A model generated the notes under the pieces. The model saw only the letters and a list, made by a program, of their open reading frames with translations, was not told the origin of the DNA and did no database searches. Shown piece after piece: positions 8,248 through 15,133 of a stretch of 21,413 nt of DNA (the stretch's first letter is position 1; each line of letters begins with the position of its first letter). The stretch is from contig DASVWG010000081.1 of the NCBI GenBank assembly GCA_036389695.1, positions 1-21,413 on the forward strand. Reading direction: 5' to 3'. The position numbers and the translations under genes were made by a program. The stretch is from JALZHR01 sp036389695. Lineage in GTDB: Bacteria; Acidobacteriota; Blastocatellia; Pyrinomonadales; Pyrinomonadaceae.

Positions 8248-9198
8248 TCAACGTAAAAAATCTTGCAAACAAGCCAGCAGCGCCAGCCAGCCGAACAGTT
8301 TTTCGAGGCTCAAGTCCAGTTTGGATGCCGTTTCCGCGAGATAACGTTTGACTTCTTCGGGCTTCCAGCCGTGTTCGGCGCAAAGAATTTTTTCGACCGA
8401 TTTGCGGATTTCCGTCTGGATGCGGACGAGCTTTCGGCTCGCCGTCGCTTCGTGAAAACCCAGCGCCGCGCCGATGTCTTTGAGCTTTAAATCGTCGAAA
8501 TAATAAAGTTTCATAATCAGCTTGTCTTCGGCTTCAAGCTGAGCAATCGCCTGCCGGAGCGCGGCGGAAATGTCGCGGCGCGTTTGTTTTTCGCTGAAAA
8601 CGTCTTCCGGGTTGTCGCTGTGCGAAACGATTTTTGAATTCTCGGAATTTTCCGAAGATTCGTTTGCCAGATTTTCAAACTCGCGCGTTTCTTCAATCTG
8701 CACAAATTTGGACTGCTTGCGAAACTCGTCGACCGCCAGCTGCGAAACGACCGCGCGCAACCAGCCCGCCAGGCTTCCGCGACCGGAATAATAACCGAGC
8801 TTTCCGCGCCTGACGCCGCCCGTTTCCTTCAAGCCGTAAAGCTCAGCCCAGATTGAGCTTGCCAAATCTTCGGCGTCCTCGTTGTTCGCCGAAATTTTTC
8901 GCGCCGCCGCTTTCACGGTCGCGTCGTATTTCGTTACCAAATCGTTCCAAGCGGTTTCGTCGTTGCGCTCGCAGGCGATAATCAGGCACAAATCGTCGGC
9001 GTTCAGCGCGTCGATAAATTCTTTTATATCCGCGTTTGAAGCGTTTTCGTTATCGCGCAGAACGTATTTTTCGACCGACGCGGCGACGCGCGCGGACAAA
9101 TCCGATGCTTCCAGTCGCCGCGAATTTTCGGCGCGGGCGACGAGCCGCGCGGTCGCGTCTTCGACGATGGATTTATGTTTTTCGGCAAGCGCGGTCAT
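8248..9198 (-). CDS. RNA polymerase sigma-70 family (ECF-like) sigma factor
   Basis: This is a 316-residue sigma factor. Region 2 covers about residues 80-163: NDETAWNDLVTKY, the -10-recognition helix EDAEDLASSIWAELY (108-121) and GSLAGWLRAVVSQLAVDEFRK (141-161). Region 4 covers about 205-265, with DKLIMKLYYFDDLKLKDIGAAL followed by the helix-turn-helix HEATASRKLVRIQTEIRK. An acidic linker rich in Glu, Asn and Ser joins them. It is longer than typical ECF factors (about 180-200 residues) because of about 70 extra residues at the N-terminus and about 50 after region 4, ending in hydrophobic LFGWLALLACLQDFL. It directs RNA polymerase to its own promoters and is probably held inactive by the anti-sigma factor encoded next. 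No strong Shine-Dalgarno precedes the ATG, so the start could lie further in. Confidence 0.88.
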   Translation of the reverse strand: MTALAEKHKSIVEDATARLVARAENSRRLEASDLSARVAASVEKYVLRDNENASNADIKEFIDALNADDLCLIIACERNDETAWNDLVTKYDATVKAAARKISANNEDAEDLASSIWAELYGLKETGGVRRGKLGYYSGRGSLAGWLRAVVSQLAVDEFRKQSKFVQIEETREFENLANESSENSENSKIVSHSDNPEDVFSEKQTRRDISAALRQAIAQLEAEDKLIMKLYYFDDLKLKDIGAALGFHEATASRKLVRIQTEIRKSVEKILCAEHGWKPEEVKRYLAETASKLDLSLEKLFGWLALLACLQDFLR

Positions 9199-9267
9199 CG
9201 AGTTCGTGAATCGCCAAAGAGTTTAGCAGAAATTGGATGCTTTTAACACGGCGAAAAGTTTGCAAAA

Positions 9268-9357
9268 GGCAGAAACGCTGGTAGTCATGGAGCGTGTCGG
9301 GTCTGATGAATCGAAATGCTAAGGTTTGACACGCTCGTTCACACTCGCGTTTCTGCC
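9268..9357. repeat. Long palindromic element, family 2 copy B (between diverging genes)
   Basis: Arms 9268-9298 and 9328-9357 carry the same ends as the copy at 4236-4325 (GGCAGAAACGC and GAGCGTGTC). The right arm in reverse complement matches the left arm of copy A at about 28 of 30 bases, and the loops align in the same inverted orientation, so the two copies are homologous and opposite in direction. Here the element lies between divergent start codons, which rules out a terminator as its general role. Confidence 0.85.
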
Positions 9358-9365
9358 TCTGGAAA

Positions 9366-9394
9366 ATGAAACTCGCGGCGCGGTTCGTTATAAT
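9366..9394 (+). promoter_or_regulatory. Predicted leaderless promoter of the DUF4380 gene
   Basis: A perfect TATAAT lies at 9389-9394, and ATGAAA (four of six to TTGACA) lies 17 bp upstream at 9366-9371. Six bases separate the -10 box from the ATG at 9401, so transcription should start on or next to the start codon. No ribosome binding site precedes this ATG, which agrees with leaderless translation. Confidence 0.55.
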
Positions 9395-9400
9395 AATCGA

Positions 9401-10273
9401 ATGATTGAGAAAACCGAATTTCACGGCGCAAACTGCCTGCGTCTCACGGGCGGCGAAATCGAATTAATCGTCTCGACCGCCTACGGTCCGCGAATTTTGT
9501 TTTACGGCTTCGCGGGCGGCGAAAATATTTTAGGCTGGCACGGCGAAGCGAAAGTCGAGACGGCGCTCGGCGAATGGCGACCGTACGGCGGGCATCGCCT
9601 GTGGATTGCGCCGGAAAATATGCCGCTTTCCTATGCGCCGGACAATTCCGAGGTCGAATATTTTATCGAAAATGATTTGAGCGCGCGCTTTGTTCAGCCG
9701 CTCGAAAACGAGACGAAAACGCAGAAGGAAATCGTCATAACAATCGGCGAAAAGGGAAGCGAAGCGAGCGTCGAGCATCGCATCACGAATCGCGGCGACG
9801 CGGAAACCGAATTGTCGGCTTGGGCTTTGACGATTATGCGCGGCGGCGGCGCGGCGATTATTCCCCAGGAACCTTTTAAGCCTTACAGCGGCGAAAATCT
9901 TTTGCCCGTGCGCTCGGCGGCTTTCTGGTCATACACGGATTTGACCGATTCGCGCTGGCACATCGAGAAAGATTTTATTCGCCTGAGCGTCGACGAAAAC
10001 AAGCCCGAGCCGCAGAAAATCGGCGTTTTAAACCGTCAGGGCTGGACGGCTTACGCGTGGCGCGAATTATTATTCGTGAAAAGATTCGATTTCGTCGAAA
10101 CTGCCGTTTATCCTGATATGAACTCGAACACGGAAGTTTACACGGCAGGCTCGTTCGTCGAGGTCGAATCGCTTTCGCCTCTGCAAAAACTCGCGCCGGG
10201 CGAAACGCTGGCTTACATGGAACGCTGGCAATTGTTTGAAAATACGACGGTTGAAGATTTGCTGGAAAAGTAA
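9401..10273 (+). CDS. DUF4380-like protein with mutarotase-type fold
   Basis: I chose the ATG at 9401 (MIEKTEFHGANCLRL), giving 290 residues. An upstream TTG in frame at 9326 lies inside a palindromic repeat and is not credible. The N-terminal half has IELIVSTAYGPRILFYGF, ENILGW, YGGHRLWIAPE and YAPDN, which I recognise as the conserved core of DUF4380 proteins, related to the galactose-mutarotase/aldose-epimerase beta-sandwich. The His-Arg-Leu-Trp and Pro-Glu residues probably shape a sugar-like binding site. The reaction is unknown. There is no signal peptide, so it is cytoplasmic. It is divergent from the sigma gene and convergent with a hydrolase gene, and probably monocistronic. Confidence 0.8.
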   Translation: MIEKTEFHGANCLRLTGGEIELIVSTAYGPRILFYGFAGGENILGWHGEAKVETALGEWRPYGGHRLWIAPENMPLSYAPDNSEVEYFIENDLSARFVQPLENETKTQKEIVITIGEKGSEASVEHRITNRGDAETELSAWALTIMRGGGAAIIPQEPFKPYSGENLLPVRSAAFWSYTDLTDSRWHIEKDFIRLSVDENKPEPQKIGVLNRQGWTAYAWRELLFVKRFDFVETAVYPDMNSNTEVYTAGSFVEVESLSPLQKLAPGETLAYMERWQLFENTTVEDLLEK

Positions 10274-10314
10274 GATTTTTCGGGAATAAAGACAGACTTT
10301 TTTTACTAAAGATA

Positions 10315-10346
10315 AAACCCGCGCTGACGGTCGGGCTGCTGACACT
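10315..10346. repeat. Solo REP-like arm, family 1 copy B
   Basis: The reverse complement reads GTGTCAGCAGCCC, then GACCGTCAGCGC and GGGTTT. This is a single family 1 arm without its inverted partner, sitting between two converging genes. Its core combines features of the two arm subtypes seen in the paired copies. The T-rich runs on both sides could let it help end transcription. Confidence 0.75.
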
Positions 10347-10356
10347 TTTTGCTTTT

Positions 10357-11376
10357 TTAACGCAAATTTTTTCTTAAAAAACTCACAATCTTCCAGCCGT
10401 CCAGATAAACCCACGGCTTTTCGCCCAGAGTGTAATGCCCGCACGGAATTTTCACCGCGCTGTGCTCGATGTTGCGGTCGCGCAAAGCCTTCATCAAACG
10501 GCGCGATAAATCGACCGGAAACGTCAAATCGTAAAGCGTGTAGATGTAGCGCTGCGGTCGCGGCGGCAGCGCGGCGAGCCTGTCCATATAAACCATCGGC
10601 GAAATCGGCAGCCAGAACTCGCGCAATTCGTCAAGGCTGACGTTATTTCCGATGCCTTCCTTGACGTGATAAGTCGAAAGCCCGCGCCAGACGACGTCGG
10701 CGACGTAGCCCGAAACGTGATTGAAAACGCCCGCGTCAATCGTCAAATCGTGCGCGAAAGCGAAAAATCCGACGCAGGAGCCGATGCTCGTGCCGACGAC
10801 GCCGACTTTTTCATAGCCTTGCCGTTTCAGCCAGCGAACAGCCGCGCGCGTATCGACGACCGATTGCTGCAAAGACTGCAAAGTGCGCCCGACATTCGGC
10901 GCGACCAGATAATCGGCGCGGTCGAGCTCCGGCGGCATTCTTTCTTCGTGATACGGCAGAGTCAGTCTTAAGGCGGTCACGCCGACGCGGTTAAAAACCT
11001 TACACAAATCGAAATAGCTTTTCGCCTTCGCGTTCCAGTGCGGCAGCACGACGACCGCCGATTTTTTGTTTTCCGCGTGCGGGAAAAACTGGGCGTAAGC
11101 CGTGTTGTTTTCAATCGAAGGCGTTTCAACCGCGCTCGTCCAGCTTAATTGTTTGCCGTCCAAATGGTAATCGCCGATTTCGGGCAAATGAAAAAACGCG
11201 TCGCTGTCAGCCAGAACTTTTTTCGAGTATTCGCGGAAAACATGGCGCGGGTCGTCGCCGTTCGCGGTTTCGTCGATAAATTCCGTTCCCCATTCAAACG
11301 GGCGCACGACGCGATTGGCGTTAAGCATCGCCAAATGGCGCTCGCGGTTGTGCATGTAACGTTTGAGCATAAACAT
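10357..11376 (-). CDS. Alpha/beta hydrolase, cytoplasmic
   Basis: This is a 339-residue protein with no signal peptide. The fold is seen in VVVLPHWNAKAKSYFDL (strand and oxyanion region, 108-124), a second strand with ALRLTLPYHEERMPPE, the nucleophile elbow G195-T-S197-I-G199 and a C-terminal His in PCGHYTLGEKPW (H314). The acid is probably D283 or D289 in YTLYDLTFPVD. The family of such proteins with LPHWN and LPYHEERMP motifs is conserved, but I know no substrate for it. Three Met codons lie close together at the start (residues 1, 3 and 8), so the exact start is uncertain. It shares its strand with the VWA gene upstream, but a 224-bp gap with a long palindrome separates them. Confidence 0.82.
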   Translation of the reverse strand: MFMLKRYMHNRERHLAMLNANRVVRPFEWGTEFIDETANGDDPRHVFREYSKKVLADSDAFFHLPEIGDYHLDGKQLSWTSAVETPSIENNTAYAQFFPHAENKKSAVVVLPHWNAKAKSYFDLCKVFNRVGVTALRLTLPYHEERMPPELDRADYLVAPNVGRTLQSLQQSVVDTRAAVRWLKRQGYEKVGVVGTSIGSCVGFFAFAHDLTIDAGVFNHVSGYVADVVWRGLSTYHVKEGIGNNVSLDELREFWLPISPMVYMDRLAALPPRPQRYIYTLYDLTFPVDLSRRLMKALRDRNIEHSAVKIPCGHYTLGEKPWVYLDGWKIVSFLRKNLR

Positions 11377-11434
11377 TTATGGTAAGGAAATTGATGTTTA
11401 AGCGCAAACCGAAGAAAATTTAGCCACGAACAAA

Positions 11435-11582
11435 CACGAAAAAGACGCGAAAAAAGAATAAAAAGATTAGCCCGCGAAAGACGCGAAAAAGAAAATAAAT
11501 AAAATCTTTGTATTTGTTTTTCCTTTTCGTGCGCTTTCGCGTCTTTCGCGGGCTAATCTTTCTCTTTCGTAACTTTTTCGTG
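11435..11582. repeat. Large nested palindrome with a perfect 26-bp inner stem
   Basis: Inner arms 11463-11488 and 11535-11560 are exact reverse complements over 26 bases (including GATTAGCCCGCG and AAAGACGCGAAA), separated by a 46-base A/T-rich loop. Outer arms CACGAAAAAG (11435-11444) and CTTTTTCGTG (11573-11582) add a second stem. Units of the type ACGCGAAAAAG recur in tandem on the left. The element fills most of the gap between two same-strand genes and would form a very stable hairpin in RNA. Confidence 0.88.
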
Positions 11583-11600
11583 TCTCTGCGCGGCTGATTC

Positions 11601-14393
11601 CTATTTCAGATTCGGCAGAACGTATCGCACCTGTTCGATTTCCGACAGGGCAACGAGTTTTTCCGTGGAAATTCGTCCGAAGACTTTCGCGTCCATTTCC
11701 GAAACGATTTCAAAACCGATTTGCTTCAGTTTTTCAATCGTCGCGGGCGTTTTTTCCGCCAGCCAAATTTGAATCTGCGCTTTGCCGTCGCGAACAAACT
11801 TCGCTTCGTTTGCTATCGGCGTCGAAACGTTTTTGTCCAGACGCGCGATTAAATCCGCCAGCCACAGGTGAAACTTTTCGTCAATCAGTTTTTGCCGCCG
11901 GGCGGCGGGCGCGAGCGGTTCGGGCAATTTTATTTCGCCGGTCGGCACCTGGATTTTGTCGACCGTCGTCTGAATTTGCGGCTGCGCATTCTTCGGCAAA
12001 ACGAAATTATAGACGATTATGCCCGTCACTTTTACGGCGCTGCCGGAAACGAGCGTCGGCTGGAATTTCGCCTGCCGCGCCGCCGCGACCGCCGCCTGCT
12101 GAAGCAGCGGATGTCCGCTGACGGCTTGCGCGGAAATCACGCCGCCGTTTTCGTCGATGACGATTTGCACCGAAACCGCGCCGGTCGCGCGAACCGCTTT
12201 GGCGGCGAGCGGGTAATTAGGTTTCGGTAAATTCAAGGCTTTTCCGTTGACCACGCCGCCGACAATCGTCTTCGGCATCTGGTTATTGGAACCTAGCGTG
12301 CCTAAACGCGAATTTTTCATAAGATTAGATTCGCTGCTTGGAATGTTACCTTGTGCTATCGAAGGTATCGGCGTGCCGCTCAGTTTTGGAGAAACAATCA
12401 TCGGCGGCGTTACGGGCTTGCTGCTGCTCGTTACGCCTCCGTTGCCGCTTCCGTATCCGTCGCCGGTTCCGTTCCCGTTTCCGTTGCCCGAACCGGTACC
12501 GACGCGTATCACATCGTCGTCGCCTTCTTCAAAAACCGTGCCCGCCGGAGCGTAAACCGGAACGCGAACTTTGCGCGGCTTGCCGCGATAATTGACTACT
12601 TTTTCTTCGACGGCGACGAATGATGTAAACTCGGTCAGCAGACGATAATCCAATCCGATTTTGGTGACGGCAGCTTTCAGCTGCGGCGTAATGCGCGGTT
12701 CTGATTCTTCAACATTCCAATTGGCAGACATCAAATCGTCGATTTTCTGCCGCGCCCAGAGCGTCGCCAGCGCGTCGTTTTGCGTCTCGCTGGCGGGCAG
12801 ATTAAAGGGAATCTCGCGCACGAAATCCTGCCCGCCGACTTTGCCGCGCAGGCGAATCGTGCCCGTCATCGCGCCGGTGTAGCGACCGTGCACGATAACG
12901 GGCTTTGCGCTGAATAAATCCTTTATTTTCTGCGGGTAAACGTCGGCGACGGGCAAGCCGTTCCAGTCAATCGAAACGTCCGTCAGAAGCGGATTGCGGA
13001 TGCGTTCGTGGAAGCGACGCGCGGCGGCTGAGCCGTCGTCTTCGAGCGCGACGTATTCGACTTCGCCGCGACCTTCTTTCGCGATATTATCCAGCAAATA
13101 CCGATTCACGGAACTTCCGATGCCGAAAGCGAAAACTCTCGCGCCGCGATATTTTTTGACTTCCGCGATGATTTCCGTATCGTTGCCGACCTCGCCGTCG
13201 GTCATAAAACAGACGATGCGCACGTGGTCTTGCGCGTCGGAAGGCGCAAGCGCGATTTTGACGGCTTCCATCATTTCCGTGCCGCCGTCGCCCTCGCGCG
13301 AATCGAGAAATTCCTGCGCTCGTCGCAAATTTTCGGGCGTCGCCGGAACCGGCTCGTCAAACAGAACGTGCGTGTCGCCCGCAAAGGTTATTAAATTAAA
13401 AGTGTCGTTCGGATAAAGTCCTTCGAGCGCCAGTTTCATCGACTCTTTCGCTTTTTCAATCGGAAAGCCGCTCATCGAACCGCTTGTGTCGAGGACGAAA
13501 ACAATCTCTTTCGGCGCGACGTCTTCGACCGCGAATTTTTCGGGCGGCGACAGAATCAAAGTGAAAAATCCGCCGCGCGCGTCGCGGTGCGCGAGAATGG
13601 CGTCTTCGATGCGCTTGCCGGAAACGTCGTAGCGCAAAACGAAATCCTTGTTCGGAATCGTCGTTTGATTTTTGAGCTTGATATTTGCCTGATGCGGGCT
13701 AAGATTAGAAGTTTCGATTTCGTGCGTTTTCGAGCGGATTTCTTCGACCGGAACGCCCGCGTTCAAGCTGACTTCGATGGAAATATCGTGTCCGGCGCGT
13801 TTATCCGAAATCACGGGCGGCGCGATTTTCTCGGCGTCTTCCGGTTTGACCGAAGCCGGATTATAACGCGGCGCGACCGTCATCGGAAAGACGAATTCAT
13901 ACGCGCCTTCGTCGTATTTTAAAGTTTCGACGTAGCTGATTTCGACGACGATTTTTTCATTCGGCAGAATATTGGCGACCGACTGCGTGAAAACGTTCGG
14001 GCGTTCCTGGTCGAGCAGGCTCGCGGTTTTGCCTTGCGATTTCGCCGTCTGATAAACTTTCCGCGCTTCTTCGCGCCGCATAATCTGACCGCGAATCGTC
14101 CTTTCGCCGATGCGCATCGTCATATCGTCAACCGCCGCATTTGCCGGTAAAGGAAACGTGTAGACGGCTTCGATGGGCTCGGAAAAATTATTTTCAAACT
14201 CCTGTACGACTTTGACGCGAGCCAGAAAACCGCTGATTTCCGCCTTTACGGAAGTATGTTTTAAAGGACACGCGCCGAGCTCGACGCCTTTTTTACCGAA
14301 GGCTTCGAGCGTTCCTTCGCTGACGTCGTCCTGAGCGAAAGACCAGGCGCACAGACACAAAACGAGCGCCGGCAAAAAGAGAGCTTTTCGCAT
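11601..14393 (-). CDS. VIT and VWA domain protein with TonB_C domain
   Basis: This is a 930-residue exported protein. Domains in order: signal peptide 1-20 (LCLCAWSFA); VIT domain about 30-165 (VVQEFENNFSEPIEAVYTFP, then the ARKVYQTAKSQGKTASLLDQ stretch typical of the family); VWA domain about 295-470 with an intact MIDAS start D302-T-S304-G-S306; Gly/Asn-rich linker about 632-653; TonB C-terminal-like domain 718-800 (LPKPNYPLAAKAVRATGAVSVQ, ARQAKFQPT); and a final 135-residue part. AAAGGAG lies seven bases before the ATG. VIT-VWA proteins generally bind other proteins through the metal site. The TonB_C domain suggests contact with an outer-membrane receptor or secretin. The end (IGFEIVSEMDAKVFGRIS, VRYVLPNLK) looks like a separate small domain of unknown role. 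Confidence 0.9.
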   Translation of the reverse strand: MRKALFLPALVLCLCAWSFAQDDVSEGTLEAFGKKGVELGACPLKHTSVKAEISGFLARVKVVQEFENNFSEPIEAVYTFPLPANAAVDDMTMRIGERTIRGQIMRREEARKVYQTAKSQGKTASLLDQERPNVFTQSVANILPNEKIVVEISYVETLKYDEGAYEFVFPMTVAPRYNPASVKPEDAEKIAPPVISDKRAGHDISIEVSLNAGVPVEEIRSKTHEIETSNLSPHQANIKLKNQTTIPNKDFVLRYDVSGKRIEDAILAHRDARGGFFTLILSPPEKFAVEDVAPKEIVFVLDTSGSMSGFPIEKAKESMKLALEGLYPNDTFNLITFAGDTHVLFDEPVPATPENLRRAQEFLDSREGDGGTEMMEAVKIALAPSDAQDHVRIVCFMTDGEVGNDTEIIAEVKKYRGARVFAFGIGSSVNRYLLDNIAKEGRGEVEYVALEDDGSAAARRFHERIRNPLLTDVSIDWNGLPVADVYPQKIKDLFSAKPVIVHGRYTGAMTGTIRLRGKVGGQDFVREIPFNLPASETQNDALATLWARQKIDDLMSANWNVEESEPRITPQLKAAVTKIGLDYRLLTEFTSFVAVEEKVVNYRGKPRKVRVPVYAPAGTVFEEGDDDVIRVGTGSGNGNGNGTGDGYGSGNGGVTSSSKPVTPPMIVSPKLSGTPIPSIAQGNIPSSESNLMKNSRLGTLGSNNQMPKTIVGGVVNGKALNLPKPNYPLAAKAVRATGAVSVQIVIDENGGVISAQAVSGHPLLQQAAVAAARQAKFQPTLVSGSAVKVTGIIVYNFVLPKNAQPQIQTTVDKIQVPTGEIKLPEPLAPAARRQKLIDEKFHLWLADLIARLDKNVSTPIANEAKFVRDGKAQIQIWLAEKTPATIEKLKQIGFEIVSEMDAKVFGRISTEKLVALSEIEQVRYVLPNLK

Positions 14394-14400
14394 AAAATTT

Positions 14401-14407
14401 CTCCTTT
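14401..14407 (-). promoter_or_regulatory. Ribosome binding site of the VIT-VWA gene
   Basis: AAAGGAG on the minus strand lies seven bases before the ATG at 14393 and fixes this start. Confidence 0.8.
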
Positions 14408-14566
14408 AGGACAAGTTTTTGGTTTTGGAGTTCGCGGACTACAACTGCTTAGACACCGCAACTCGGCAATTGGTTCCCTGCGCGCGGAAAAAAAATCAGT
14501 GGGCAAAATGCTCTTGAAGCCTTGCACACTGAATCTGAAATTTTGTTGCAATTTTTGAGATAAAAA

Positions 14567-14663
14567 GTGTCAGCAGCCCAAGCGTGAGCGCGGGCTTTCG
14601 CTGTGTATATGAAATCTTCAGGCGACAAATGAAGCCCTTCCTCACGGTCGGGCTACTGATACT
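14567..14663. repeat. BIME-like paired REP element, family 1 copy C, overlapping a gene end
   Basis: The left arm (14567-14597) has GTGTCAGCAGCCC with core AAGCGTGAGCG. The right arm (14631-14663), read in reverse complement, has ATCAGTAGCCC with core GACCGTGAGG. The pair combines the same two arm subtypes as copy A but in the opposite order, so this copy is inverted. The right arm supplies the TAG stop codon of the four-TM gene. The interior (14598-14630) shows nothing recognisable. Confidence 0.85.
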
Positions 14664-15117
14664 TTCCGTTATAACCGGCGGCGACGAGATTATCGCGCTT
14701 CGGAAAATGCAGAATCGTGCCCAGAATTCCGAGCGCAAACCACAAGAAGAAATATTGATAGGAAAAAGCGAAAACCAGCACGATGCCGAAAAGAGAAACC
14801 GCCTCGCACAAAGCGCAGCCGACAATCATCGCCGTTTGAACTAATAACATATTTTGGTGCTCGACTGACTGATTCAGAAATTTTCTGCTCAAGACAAACG
14901 AAAGCAGAAGATTTGAAATCGCCAGCGCGGCAAAAACGATAATTATCAAAGAATTTTCGCCGAGCAGAGGCTTCGAGAAATCGAATTTGAACGCTTCGGG
15001 TTTGGCAAAATAAACCACGACCAGAAGCAGGGCTTGCGAAACGAGCAGCGCAAACCAGATGACGACCAGCGTTTTATAAACTTGTTCGACGCTGAATTTT
15101 TGCGGATTCTGATTCAC
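14653..15117 (-). CDS. Small membrane protein with four predicted TM helices, function unknown
   Basis: I start this gene at GTG 15117 (VNQNPQKFSVEQVYKT), giving 154 residues. The open frame extends upstream only by reading into the ABC gene in another frame. AAAAGGAG (complement of 15128-15135) lies 10 bases before the GTG and overlaps the ABC stop codon, which fits translational coupling. Four hydrophobic helices are visible: VIWFALLVSQALLLVVVYF, SLIIIVFAALAISNLLLSFV, LLVQTAMIVGCALCEAVSLF and ALGILGTILHF with the preceding YQYFFLW. Helix 3 carries small residues plus a Cys-Glu, loosely like a membrane-rotor helix, but that similarity is weak. Its place after an ABC exporter suggests a membrane partner. 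The last residues (GKYQ) and the TAG stop come from a repeat arm. Confidence 0.7.
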   Translation of the reverse strand: MNQNPQKFSVEQVYKTLVVIWFALLVSQALLLVVVYFAKPEAFKFDFSKPLLGENSLIIIVFAALAISNLLLSFVLSRKFLNQSVEHQNMLLVQTAMIVGCALCEAVSLFGIVLVFAFSYQYFFLWFALGILGTILHFPKRDNLVAAGYNGKYQ

Positions 15118-15133
15118 TCTAAAAAATCTCCTT

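Noticed and set aside
9326..9400. Longer N-terminus of the DUF4380 gene from a TTG start
   Set aside because: The extra 25 codons lie partly in the palindromic repeat, have no binding site, and add nothing like the family's conserved start.
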